Origin: Polycyclovorans sp046565985
GTDB taxonomy: Bacteria; Pseudomonadota; Gammaproteobacteria; Nevskiales; Nevskiaceae
Length of the DNA: 53,324 nucleotides
Assembly: GCA_046565985.1 (NCBI GenBank)
Contig: JBKHXN010000021.1
Coordinates: 1-53,324 of the forward strand
Direction of reading: 5' to 3'
The notes under the pieces were generated by a model. The model saw nothing but the letters and a program-made list of their open reading frames with translations, did no database searches and was not told the DNA's origin. Below, piece after piece: positions 44,301 to 52,554 of this stretch. Position 1 is the stretch's first letter. The number at the start of each line of letters is the position of its first letter. Both the position numbers and the translations under genes were made by a program.

Positions 44301-45008
44301 TTGATCCAGCTCCTGCTCTCGGACCTGCACCTGCCCACCGGGCCCTCGCCTCTGCGCGAGGGCTTTCTGCATTTTCTGCGCGGGCCCGCCCACGCGGCCG
44401 ATGCCGTGTTCATCCTCGGCGACCTGTTCGAAGTCTGGATCGGCGATGACGCGGGGCTGCAGGACTACGCCGAGGAAGTGCAGGCCCTGCGACGCCTGAG
44501 CGAATCCGGCACTGCGGTCTTTTTCATGGCGGGCAATCGTGATTTTCTGGTCGGCGCCCGCTTCGCCGCTGCCACCGGCGTGGGCCTGCTCGCGGATCCC
44601 TATCTGCTGACTCTCAATGGCCGGGCCACCCTGCTCAGCCACGGTGATGCGTTCTGCACAGACGATACCGGCTACCAGCGCTGGCGCCGCGTGGCGCGCA
44701 GTCCGCTGTTCCAGCGGCTGGTCCTGCGACTGCCGGTGAGCTGGCGGCGCGGCCTGGCCGGCGGCGTGCGCGGGCAAAGTGCGGCACGCAAGCAGCACAA
44801 GCCGGCGGCGATCATGGACGTGAACCCCCACAGCGTGGAAAGCGCCTTCCGGCAGCACCGCGTGTCACGCATCATCCACGGCCATACCCACCGGCCCGGC
44901 GAGCATCAGAGTGCCGGCGGCGAGCGCATCGTGCTCGCCGACTGGCAGCCCGAGCGCATGGAATACCTGCACGTCGAAGACCCGGGCTGGCGCCGCGTAC
45001 GGCTCTAG
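44301..45008 (+). CDS. lpxH: UDP-2,3-diacylglucosamine pyrophosphatase
   Basis: It makes lipid X in lipid A synthesis at the inner membrane. The 235-residue calcineurin-like phosphoesterase has LLSDLHLP, LGDLFEVWIGDD, GNRDFLVG, LSHGDAFCTDD and HGHTHRPGEH, which together supply the two-metal site. The start is TTG (44301-44303), as the conserved SDLHL lies only six codons in. It follows the cyclophilin gene by 3 bp and its stop overlaps the convergent DUF455 gene by 4 bp. The product matters because both LPS and a GlyGly-CTERM protein depend on the outer surface. Confidence 0.95.
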   Translation: MIQLLLSDLHLPTGPSPLREGFLHFLRGPAHAADAVFILGDLFEVWIGDDAGLQDYAEEVQALRRLSESGTAVFFMAGNRDFLVGARFAAATGVGLLADPYLLTLNGRATLLSHGDAFCTDDTGYQRWRRVARSPLFQRLVLRLPVSWRRGLAGGVRGQSAARKQHKPAAIMDVNPHSVESAFRQHRVSRIIHGHTHRPGEHQSAGGERIVLADWQPERMEYLHVEDPGWRRVRL

Positions 45009-45760
45009 GCGCGGCCGAGTTCGCCCAGCTCCTCGGCGGCAAAACCGGCCGCCAGCCGCGCGGCGTGATTCAGCGGCGGGCGCACCTGCATTCCGTGTTC
45101 CGCCAGCAGGCGGCGGAAGGTTGGGCGCTCCTCGAGCCCGCGTTGGGCACACAGCCAGGCAAACCAGCGCGAGCCGATCGCCACATGGCCGATCTCCTCG
45201 CGCAGGATCTGTTCCAGGATCGCCACCGTCTGCCCGTCGCCGGCCTGGCGCAGCCGCTCGATCATGCCCGGCGTGACATCCAGCCCGCGCGCCTCCAGCA
45301 CACGCGGTACGCAGGCCATGCGCGCCAGCACATCGTGCGCGGTCTTCTCGGCGGCTTCCCACAGGCCGTTGTGCGCGGGGAAATCGCCGTAGGTGTAGCC
45401 CAGCTGCAGCAGGCGTGCGCTGAGCAGGCCAAAGTGCCGCGCCTCGTCCTGCGCCACGCCCAGCCAGTCCAGGCGGTAGGCATCGGGCATGTCGGGGAAG
45501 CGCAGCGCGGCATCCAGGGCCAGATTGATGGCGTTGAATTCAATATGCGCCACGGCATGGATCAGCGCGGCGCGGCCCGGCACCGTGCCCAGACCCCGGT
45601 GCGGCACTGCACGCGGCCGCACCAGCTGCGGCAGCGCAGGACGTCCTGGCGGCGGCACGGGCACGGAATCACCGGCCAGATCAGCAGACGTAAGCTGGGC
45701 TACGGCAGCGCACTTGCGCGCTGGATCAGTCTCCTGCAGCGCCGCGGCGAGCCGCTTCAC
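45005..45760 (-). CDS. DUF455 ferritin-like protein
   Basis: A 251-residue member of the DUF455 ferritin-like family of unknown function. The helical core has HAVAHIEFNAINLALD, GVAQDEARHFGLLSARL and LREEIGHVAIGSRWF. The repeated E-x-x-H residues look like a di-iron site. The ATG overlaps the metZ stop by 4 bp and the stop overlaps lpxH. An oxidase or hydroxylase role is possible but not established. It is a soluble protein with no signal sequence. Confidence 0.82.
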   Translation of the reverse strand: MKRLAAALQETDPARKCAAVAQLTSADLAGDSVPVPPPGRPALPQLVRPRAVPHRGLGTVPGRAALIHAVAHIEFNAINLALDAALRFPDMPDAYRLDWLGVAQDEARHFGLLSARLLQLGYTYGDFPAHNGLWEAAEKTAHDVLARMACVPRVLEARGLDVTPGMIERLRQAGDGQTVAILEQILREEIGHVAIGSRWFAWLCAQRGLEERPTFRRLLAEHGMQVRPPLNHAARLAAGFAAEELGELGRA

Positions 45761-46947
45761 CGCAGGCCGGTGGCGAGGTCGGCGGTGATGTCGGCGAGGT
45801 CTTCCAGGCCGACCGCCACCCGGACCAGGCCCTCGGTGATACCGGCGGCGGCGCGGGCCTCGGCGCTGATGCGTCCGTGCGTGGTGGTGGCCGGGTGGGT
45901 GATGGTGCTGCGCGTATCGCCGAGGTTGGCGGTGATGGACAGCATGCGGGTCGCGTCGATCAGCCGCCAGGCGCTGTCACGGCCGCCGGCCAGCTCGAAG
46001 CTGACGATGCCGCCAAAGCCGCTCTGCTGTGAGGCGGCCAGCGCGTGCTGGGGGTGATCGGGCAGGCCGGGATAATGCACCCGGCTGACCTGCGGCTGCG
46101 CCGCCAGCCAGTGCGCCAGCCCCAGGGCATTGTCGCAGTGCGCCTTCATGCGCAGGGACAGGGTTTCCAGCCCCTTGAGGAATACCCAGGCGTTGAACGG
46201 GCTCAGGCAGGGCCCGGCGGTGCGCATGACGCTGAAGACGTCCTTGCCCACGTGCTGCGCGTCGCCGACGATGGCGCCGCCCACGCAGCGGCCCTGGCCG
46301 TCCAGGTACTTGGTCGCCGAGTGGATGATGAAATCCGCCCCCAGCTTCAGCGGCTGCTGCAGCACCGGCGTCAGGAAGCAGTTGTCCACGCACAGCCAGG
46401 CGCCGTGCCGATGGCTCAGCTCGGCCAGGGCACGGATATCGGCGATCTGCATCAGCGGGTTGGACGGGGTTTCCACGAACACCAGCCGCGTCGCGGGCGT
46501 GAAGCCCTGCTCCCAGGCGCCCAGGTCGGTCATGTCCACGTAGCTGGTGGTGACGCCGAAGCGGGCCAGGATGTTGTTGAACAGATTGATGCTGGCGCCA
46601 AACAGGCCGCGCGAGGCCAGCACGTGATCGCCGGCCTTGAGCACCGCCAGGCACAGCGTCAGGATGGCCGACATGCCGCTCGCGGTGGCCACGCAGGATT
46701 CGCCGCCTTCCATCGCCGCCAGACGCTTCTCGAACGCCTGGACGGTGGGGTTGGTGAAGCGCGAATAGATCATGCCCGGGCGTTCCCCGGAGAACGTCGC
46801 CGCCGCCTCGGCCGCCGTCCGGAAGACATACGAGGAGGTCAGCGACAGATTGGCCGAGTGCTCGCCGTCGCTGCGCCGCGGCTCTGCGGCGCGGATGCCG
46901 AGCGTGGCGTATCCCCACTCGGGACCGAAGGGATCTTCGACGCTCAT
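45757..46947 (-). CDS. metZ: O-succinylhomoserine sulfhydrylase
   Basis: It makes homocysteine directly from O-succinylhomoserine and sulfide. The 396-residue PLP enzyme has the lysine segment HSATKYLDGQGR, the PLP-phosphate YSRFTNPT, ASGMSAI and the C-terminal SLGDTRS-type substrate site (NLGDTRSTITHP). The position directly after purF, as in Pseudomonas, favours MetZ over MetB or MetY. It overlaps purF by 4 bp. Confidence 0.94.
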   Translation of the reverse strand: MSVEDPFGPEWGYATLGIRAAEPRRSDGEHSANLSLTSSYVFRTAAEAAATFSGERPGMIYSRFTNPTVQAFEKRLAAMEGGESCVATASGMSAILTLCLAVLKAGDHVLASRGLFGASINLFNNILARFGVTTSYVDMTDLGAWEQGFTPATRLVFVETPSNPLMQIADIRALAELSHRHGAWLCVDNCFLTPVLQQPLKLGADFIIHSATKYLDGQGRCVGGAIVGDAQHVGKDVFSVMRTAGPCLSPFNAWVFLKGLETLSLRMKAHCDNALGLAHWLAAQPQVSRVHYPGLPDHPQHALAASQQSGFGGIVSFELAGGRDSAWRLIDATRMLSITANLGDTRSTITHPATTTHGRISAEARAAAGITEGLVRVAVGLEDLADITADLATGLR

Positions 46948-48458
46948 GCGTTCTGGATCTCGATGACGGTCTGGCCGCCGCGGTTGCGCTGCTGGCGCGC
47001 GGCGTCCGAACGGAACAGTTCGAGCTGGCTGAGATATTCCGAGGTGATGTCGCGGGTGATGTACTCCCCGGTGAATACCGAACAGTCGAAACGCTCGATG
47101 TGGGATTCCTTGTGGCGCACGGCCTCGATCAGGTCTTCCAGATCCTGGTAGATCAGGCGGTCGGCGCCGAGCAGCTTCTCCAGCTCCGGCACGCTCCGCC
47201 CGTGGGCGACCAGCTCGGAGGACGTGGGCATGTCGATGCCATAGACGTTGGGATAGCGCACCGGCGGACTGGCCGAGGCAAAGTACACCTTGTTGGCGCC
47301 GGCCTCGCGCGCCATCTCGATGATCTCCCGCGAGGTGGTGCCGCGCACGATGGAGTCATCCACCAGCAGCACGTTCTTGCCCTTGAATTCGATGTCCACG
47401 GGGTTGAGTTTCTGCCGCACCGACTTCCGGCGCTGCGCCTGTCCGGGCATGATGAACGTGCGGCCGATGTAACGGTTCTTGATGAAACCCTCGCGGTAGT
47501 TCACGCCCAGGCGCGCCGCCAGTTCCGCACCCGCCACACGCGAGGTGTCGGGGATCGGAATGACCACGTCAATGTCGTGTTCCGGCCACTCGCGCAGGAT
47601 TTTTTCCGCGAGCTTGATGCCCATGCGCAGACGCGACTTGTAGACGTAGATGTTGTCGATCACCGAATCGGGCCGCGCGAGATAGACATACTCGAAGATG
47701 CACGGCGAGTAGATCGGGTTCACCGCGCACTGGCGCTTGTGCAGCTTGCCGTCCAGGGTGATGTACACCGCCTCGCCGGGTGCGATGTCGCCCAGCATCT
47801 CGTAGCCGAGCGCGTCCAGCGCCACCGATTCAGAGGCGATCAGGTAGTCGGTCCCCTGCCCGTTCTCGCGCCGCCCGTACACCACCGGCCGGATGCCGAA
47901 TGGATCGCGGAAGCCCACCACGCCGTAGCCGGTGATCATGGCCACGCACGCGTAGGCGCCGCGGCAGCGGCGGTGCACGCCGGAGACGGCGGCAAAGACA
48001 TCCTCGGGCGTCAGCCGCAGCGCGTTGCGCTGCATCAGCTCGTGGGCAAAGATGTTGAGCAGCACCTCGGAGTCCGACTCGGTGTTGAGATGCCGCCGGT
48101 CCTCCGCGAACAGTTCCTGCTTGAGCTCCTCGGCGTTGGTCAGATTGCCGTTGTGCGAGAGCGAGATGCCGAATGGCATGTTGGTGTAGAACGGCTGCGC
48201 CTCGGCGCTGCTGGAGCAGCCGGCGGTGGGATAGCGCACGTGCGCCACGCCCATCCTGCCGCGCAGGCGCAGCATGTGCTCGTCCTTGTTGAAGACGTCA
48301 CGCACCAGGCCGTTGTCCTTGCGCAGGTACAGCCGGTCGGAATCGTTGGTAATGATGCCGGCCGCGTCCTGTCCGCGGTGCTGGAGCATGGTCAGGGCGT
48401 CGAACAGCTCCTGGTTGACGGCGGCTCCCTGGGAAACGATACCGGCAATGCCGCACAT
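46944..48458 (-). CDS. purF: Amidophosphoribosyltransferase
   Basis: It catalyses the first step of purine synthesis. The 504-residue protein begins MCGIAGIV; Cys2 becomes the N-terminal nucleophile of the glutaminase domain. The PRTase domain has VLLVDDSIVRGTTSRE with the PRPP loop. The start (48456-48458) is fixed by this cysteine, so 33 upstream codons must be discarded. It lies 2 bp after cvpA, the conserved neighbour. Confidence 0.97.
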   Translation of the reverse strand: MCGIAGIVSQGAAVNQELFDALTMLQHRGQDAAGIITNDSDRLYLRKDNGLVRDVFNKDEHMLRLRGRMGVAHVRYPTAGCSSSAEAQPFYTNMPFGISLSHNGNLTNAEELKQELFAEDRRHLNTESDSEVLLNIFAHELMQRNALRLTPEDVFAAVSGVHRRCRGAYACVAMITGYGVVGFRDPFGIRPVVYGRRENGQGTDYLIASESVALDALGYEMLGDIAPGEAVYITLDGKLHKRQCAVNPIYSPCIFEYVYLARPDSVIDNIYVYKSRLRMGIKLAEKILREWPEHDIDVVIPIPDTSRVAGAELAARLGVNYREGFIKNRYIGRTFIMPGQAQRRKSVRQKLNPVDIEFKGKNVLLVDDSIVRGTTSREIIEMAREAGANKVYFASASPPVRYPNVYGIDMPTSSELVAHGRSVPELEKLLGADRLIYQDLEDLIEAVRHKESHIERFDCSVFTGEYITRDITSEYLSQLELFRSDAARQQRNRGGQTVIEIQNA

Positions 48459-48460
48459 GG

Positions 48461-48982
48461 TCAGGACCTCGTCAGCGGGAGTGTGGAGGGAGTGCCGGCG
48501 TGGAGTTTTTCCAGCCACGCGTCGGGGATCAGCACACTCAGGGCATTGGCCACCCATTCAAACTGGGCGACCAGCAGCGAGTCCTGCCACCAGCGTTCCT
48601 GGCGGGCCTCGGTATGGCCGGCCAGCATCACCGCCAGACTGACGATCACCAGCGCACGCAGCAGGCCGAAGCCGCCGCCGAGCGTGCGGTCTGCGCCGGA
48701 GAGCGGGCTGTTGCGGATGGTCTCCACCAGCAGGCTGGTGGCGAGCGCGCCAATGAGCAGGCCGAGCAGGAACAGGATCACGCAGGCGGTGAGCAGGCGC
48801 AGCGCGGGATCGGAGATGTAGCGCGCCAGCCATTCGCTGGTTTCATCGGCGAAGAAATAGGCGAGCCCCAGCGCCAGCACCCAGGTGCCCAGTCCGAGCA
48901 GCTCGCGCGTCATGCCGCGATAGATGCCGATCAGGACGGACAGCGCGATTATCACGAGGATGCAGTAGTCCACCCAGATCAT
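48461..48982 (-). CDS. cvpA: CvpA-family inner membrane protein
   Basis: A 173-residue protein with four hydrophobic segments, starting MIWVDYCILVIIALS with the typical IGIYRGMTRELLGL loop. CvpA is needed for colicin V production and envelope resistance in enterobacteria; its mechanism is unclear. The stop is 2 bp from the purF start and a 61-bp gap separates it from the SPOR gene. Confidence 0.93.
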   Translation of the reverse strand: MIWVDYCILVIIALSVLIGIYRGMTRELLGLGTWVLALGLAYFFADETSEWLARYISDPALRLLTACVILFLLGLLIGALATSLLVETIRNSPLSGADRTLGGGFGLLRALVIVSLAVMLAGHTEARQERWWQDSLLVAQFEWVANALSVLIPDAWLEKLHAGTPSTLPLTRS

Positions 48983-49043
48983 GCGTCAGAGCCTTTGCGT
49001 TCAGGCCGCATTTTACACCCTCGTGAACGCGGGCGCGGACCGT

Positions 49044-49622
49044 TCAGGGTCTGACGATCGCCGTTCGCGGATGTCCCAGCTCGGCAGCGCGCGCCTGCGC
49101 CGCCTGCGCCCGCTCGCGGCCCAGGTAGGGGCCGATCTGTACCCGGTAGAGCGTGCCCTGGGCGCTGTCGGCCAGGGCGATGCGGGCCTTGAAGCCTTCG
49201 CGCTCGAACTGATCGCGCACCTGCTCGGCATTGCGCAGGCTGGAAAAGCTGCCGATCTGCACCATCCACGGCTGGGCATCATCCGCCGGGGCCGGGGGTG
49301 CTGGTGCTGGTGCAGGTTTGGGCGTGGGGGCCGGCACCGGCTCGATCTCCGGAGCCGGCACCACCGCAGCCACAGTGGCGCTGTCCGGTTTGGATTCGGG
49401 TTCGGGTTCGGGTTCGGGTTGCGGCTCGGGGACGGCGACGACCGGCGCCGTGACCGTACCGGCAGCCTCCCCGGCCGGCTCCGAAAGCGGCAGGGTCACG
49501 CGCTCCACGCCCTCGCCGTCCACGGCGGGCTCACCGGGCTCGGGCAGCAGCGCCACCAGGATCCAGGCCAGCACGAACAGCACCAGCATGCCGACCAGGC
49601 GCCGCTTGAAGATGTCATCCAT
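49044..49622 (-). CDS. dedD: SPOR-domain protein (DedD-like)
   Basis: The 192-residue protein has one transmembrane anchor (9-27), a Pro/Glu-rich linker with four Pro-Glu repeats, an Ala/Pro stretch, and a C-terminal SPOR domain (about 117-190) with WMVQIGSFSSLRNAEQVRDQ and YRVQIGPYLGRERA. SPOR domains bind denuded glycans at the division septum. It overlaps folC by 8 bp, and the same order holds in Pseudomonas. Confidence 0.92.
   Translation of the reverse strand: MDDIFKRRLVGMLVLFVLAWILVALLPEPGEPAVDGEGVERVTLPLSEPAGEAAGTVTAPVVAVPEPQPEPEPEPESKPDSATVAAVVPAPEIEPVPAPTPKPAPAPAPPAPADDAQPWMVQIGSFSSLRNAEQVRDQFEREGFKARIALADSAQGTLYRVQIGPYLGRERAQAAQARAAELGHPRTAIVRP
49395..49418 (-). repeat. TTCGGG hexanucleotide repeat, four copies
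   Basis: Four exact tandem copies on the plus strand encode the Pro-Glu linker of the SPOR protein on the minus strand. As a six-base unit it can change length without altering the frame. Confidence 0.9.
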
Positions 49623-50859
49623 GCAGGCACTCCAGCGCCGCCGCCACCGTGAGAAAGGAGCCCGTCACCACCACGGGCCGCGCACCGCGGGCCTGGTGCA
49701 GGGCTGCGGCAAGATCAGCATGGAGCATGGGATGGGGCATGACATCGACAATTCTCGCGGCCAGCGCCGCCGCACTCAAGCCGCGGGGCCCCGGCAGGTC
49801 CACCAGATGGGTCTCCGCCACCCAGGGCGCCAGCGCGGCGGCGAAGGCCTGCGCCGGCTTGTCGGCCAGCATGCCGAGCACCAGGTTCACCGGCTGCCCG
49901 AGCCCGGCGATACGCTCCGCCAGGGCCTGGGCCGCCTCGGTGTTGTGCGCGACATCGAGCCACACGCTGCCGATCTGCTGCCAGCGCCCCGGCAGACGGC
50001 TGCGCGGCAAGGCCTGCGCAATGGCCGTTTCCGGCAGCGGCAGCCCCAGGGCGTCCACGGCGGCCAGCACGCCGGCGGCGTTCTGCAGGGCCTGCGGCCC
50101 GGGCGTGACCGGCAGGGGCAGGCCCGTGCGCGCGCGGCTGCCCCAGTATGCCCAGCCGGAAGCCTCGGCCTGATAGCCAAAATCGCGGCCGATCTGCCGC
50201 AAGGGGGCGTGCAGCGCCTGGGCCTGACGGGCGATGCTCGCCGGCGGCGCCGGATCGGCACAGACCGCGACCCGTCCGGGCCTCAGGATGCCGGCTTTCT
50301 CGAAGCCGATGGCTTCGCGGTCCGGCCCCAGCCAGTCGGTGTGATCCAGGCCGATGCTGGTGATCAGCGCCACGTCGGCATCCACGATGTTGACCGCGTC
50401 CAGACGCCCGCCCAGGCCGACTTCCAGCACCCGCAGCTGCACCCCTGCCTCACGGAACAGCCAGAGCGCGGCCAGGGTGCCGTACTCGAAGTAGGTCAGC
50501 GGCACACCCTCGCGGCAGGTCTCGATGGCGCGAAACGCGGCGCAGATCAGCTCGTCGCCGGCGGGCCGCCCGTCGAGTTCGATCCGCTCGTTGTAGCGCA
50601 GCAGATGGGGCGAGGTGTACAGGCCCACGCGATAGCCGGCGGCGCGGTAGATCTCGCTGGCGAGCTTGGCGCTGGAGCCCTTGCCGTTGGTGCCGGCGAT
50701 GGTCAGCGTGGGGATCGGCGTATCCAGCAACCGCAACCGCCGTGCCAGCACGGCCACCCGTTCCAGGCCCAGCTCGATGGCGCGCACCGACAGGGTTTCC
50801 TGCCAGGACAGCCAGCTCTGGAGAGGCGCGTCCGCTGGCGGCGCGGGATGGGGGCTCAT
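49615..50859 (-). CDS. folC: Folylpolyglutamate/dihydrofolate synthase
   Basis: This bifunctional ligase adds glutamate to dihydropteroate and folates. The 414-residue protein has the Mur-ligase-like P-loop TIAGTNGKGSS, the YFEYGTLAALWLF segment and LEVGLGGRLDAVN, with AHNTEAA in the C-terminal domain. It ends 8 bp inside the SPOR gene and starts 13 bp after accD. It acts downstream of PabB and PabC, encoded elsewhere in the window. Confidence 0.96.
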   Translation of the reverse strand: MSPHPAPPADAPLQSWLSWQETLSVRAIELGLERVAVLARRLRLLDTPIPTLTIAGTNGKGSSAKLASEIYRAAGYRVGLYTSPHLLRYNERIELDGRPAGDELICAAFRAIETCREGVPLTYFEYGTLAALWLFREAGVQLRVLEVGLGGRLDAVNIVDADVALITSIGLDHTDWLGPDREAIGFEKAGILRPGRVAVCADPAPPASIARQAQALHAPLRQIGRDFGYQAEASGWAYWGSRARTGLPLPVTPGPQALQNAAGVLAAVDALGLPLPETAIAQALPRSRLPGRWQQIGSVWLDVAHNTEAAQALAERIAGLGQPVNLVLGMLADKPAQAFAAALAPWVAETHLVDLPGPRGLSAAALAARIVDVMPHPMLHADLAAALHQARGARPVVVTGSFLTVAAALECLHG

Positions 50860-50872
50860 CCCCTGGTATTGC

Positions 50873-51739
50873 CTAGCTGACGGTGGGCGAGAAATGCGTG
50901 AGCATGGCCAGGATGCGATACACGCGATCCCGCATCTCGCGGCGGTCCACGATCATGTCGATATGGCCGCTCTCGAGCAGAAACTCTGCACGCTGGAATC
51001 CTTCCGGCAGCTTCTGGCGCACGGTCTGCTCGATCACGCGTGGCCCGGCGAAGCCGATCAGCGCCTTGGGTTCGGCGAGATTCAGGTCTCCCAGCATCGC
51101 CAGGCTGGCGGAAACGCCGCCCATCGTGGGGTGGGTCATCACGCTGATGAACGGCAATCCGCGGTCGGCTAGCCTGGCCAGCGCCGCGGAGGTCTTGGCC
51201 ATCTGCAGCAGGGAGAACAGCGATTCCTGCATGCGCGCGCCGCCCGAGGCGCTGAAGCACACCAGCGGGATGCCGTGCTCCAGGCAGGCATCCACGCCGC
51301 GCACGAATTTCTCTCCCACCACGCTGCCCATGGAGCCGCCCATGAAACCGAATTCGAATGCGGCCGTGACCAGCGGCAGACCCATGAGCTGGCCGCGCAT
51401 CACGATCAGGGCATCCTTTTCCTCGGTATCGGCCTGCGCTTCCTTGATCCGGTCGCGGTACTTGCGGCTGTCGCGGAACTTCAGCGGGTCGGTCGGCGTG
51501 ATCCCGGCCGCGATCTCGACGCGGGACTCGGGGTCCAGAAAATGATGCAGCCGCGCCCGCGCGCCGATGCCGCGGTGTGCGCCGCACTTGGGGCAGACCT
51601 CCAGGGTCCGCTCCAGCTCGGCGCGGTAGAGCACCGACTGGCAGCTCTCGCACTTGGTCCACAACCCTTCGGGCACGTTGCGCTTGCGCGCGCCCGCCGA
51701 GAGCAACTGCGATCCCGATATCTTGTCTAGCCAGCTCAT
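50873..51739 (-). CDS. accD: Acetyl-CoA carboxylase carboxyltransferase beta
   Basis: It transfers CO2 from biotin to acetyl-CoA, making malonyl-CoA for fatty acid synthesis. The 288-residue protein has an N-terminal zinc ribbon with Cys30, Cys33, Cys49 and Cys52 and the crotonase-like core, including MGSVVGEKFVRG and ARMQESLFSLLQM. It needs AccA and biotin proteins located elsewhere. Its start overlaps trpA by 4 bp. Confidence 0.97.
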   Translation of the reverse strand: MSWLDKISGSQLLSAGARKRNVPEGLWTKCESCQSVLYRAELERTLEVCPKCGAHRGIGARARLHHFLDPESRVEIAAGITPTDPLKFRDSRKYRDRIKEAQADTEEKDALIVMRGQLMGLPLVTAAFEFGFMGGSMGSVVGEKFVRGVDACLEHGIPLVCFSASGGARMQESLFSLLQMAKTSAALARLADRGLPFISVMTHPTMGGVSASLAMLGDLNLAEPKALIGFAGPRVIEQTVRQKLPEGFQRAEFLLESGHIDMIVDRREMRDRVYRILAMLTHFSPTVS

Positions 51740-52554
51740 GGTGTCAGTGTAAGTTCATCCAGCGCCGCGCGCATGAGGGCCAGCTTGGCGCCGAGCAGGG
51801 CCGGCAGGCGCTCCGGCTCGGCGGCGTGGCGCTCGATCTCCGCCACCAGACTGCTGCCGACGATCACACCGTCGGCGACCTGTCCGACCGCCTTTGCGGA
51901 GGCCGCATCACGAATGCCAAAGCCCACCGCCAGCGGCAGGGAGGTAATGGCCCGGATCTGAGCGAGCTTGGCGCTGACGCTGGCGATGTCGAGCGTGGCA
52001 GCGCCGGTGACGCCCTTGAGCGAGACGTAGTAGAGATAGCCGCTGGCCAGCTCCGCCACCGCGCGGATACGCGCCTCCGGGCTGGTCGGCGCCAGCAGGA
52101 AAATGCTGTCCAGGCCCGCGGCGCGCAGCGTGGGCAGGAATTCCGGCGCCTCTTCCACGGCGAGATCCACGATCAGCACACCGTCCACGCCACTGGCCGC
52201 CGCGCGGCGGGCGAACTCGGCCAGGCCGCGACGCTCGATGGGGTTGAGATAGCCCATCAGCACCACCGGGGTCCGGGTGTCGGTACTGCGGAAGCGGGCA
52301 ACCATGTCGAGGATCTGCCACAGGCCGGTGCCGTGTCGCAGGGCGCGCTCGCAGGCGAGCTGGATGGTCGGCCCGTCTGCCATCGGATCGGAGAACGGCA
52401 TGCCGAGCTCGATCACGTCGGCGCCCGCCTCGACCAGCGCGTGCATGAGCCCGACCGTGCAGTCCGGGTGAGGGTCGCCCGCGGTGATGTAGGGGATCAG
52501 CGCCTTGCGGCGCTTCGCGGCGAGCGCCGCAAAGGTGGGGCCGAGGCGGCTCAT
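51736..52554 (-). CDS. trpA: Tryptophan synthase alpha
   Basis: It cleaves indole-glycerol phosphate and channels indole to TrpB. The 272-residue TIM barrel has the catalytic Glu49 in VIELGMPFSDP and Asp60 in MADGPTIQ, and GFGIRDA near the phosphate site. Here the usual PDLP loop reads VDLAVEE. It overlaps accD and trpB by 4 bp each. Confidence 0.96.
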   Translation of the reverse strand: MSRLGPTFAALAAKRRKALIPYITAGDPHPDCTVGLMHALVEAGADVIELGMPFSDPMADGPTIQLACERALRHGTGLWQILDMVARFRSTDTRTPVVLMGYLNPIERRGLAEFARRAAASGVDGVLIVDLAVEEAPEFLPTLRAAGLDSIFLLAPTSPEARIRAVAELASGYLYYVSLKGVTGAATLDIASVSAKLAQIRAITSLPLAVGFGIRDAASAKAVGQVADGVIVGSSLVAEIERHAAEPERLPALLGAKLALMRAALDELTLTP

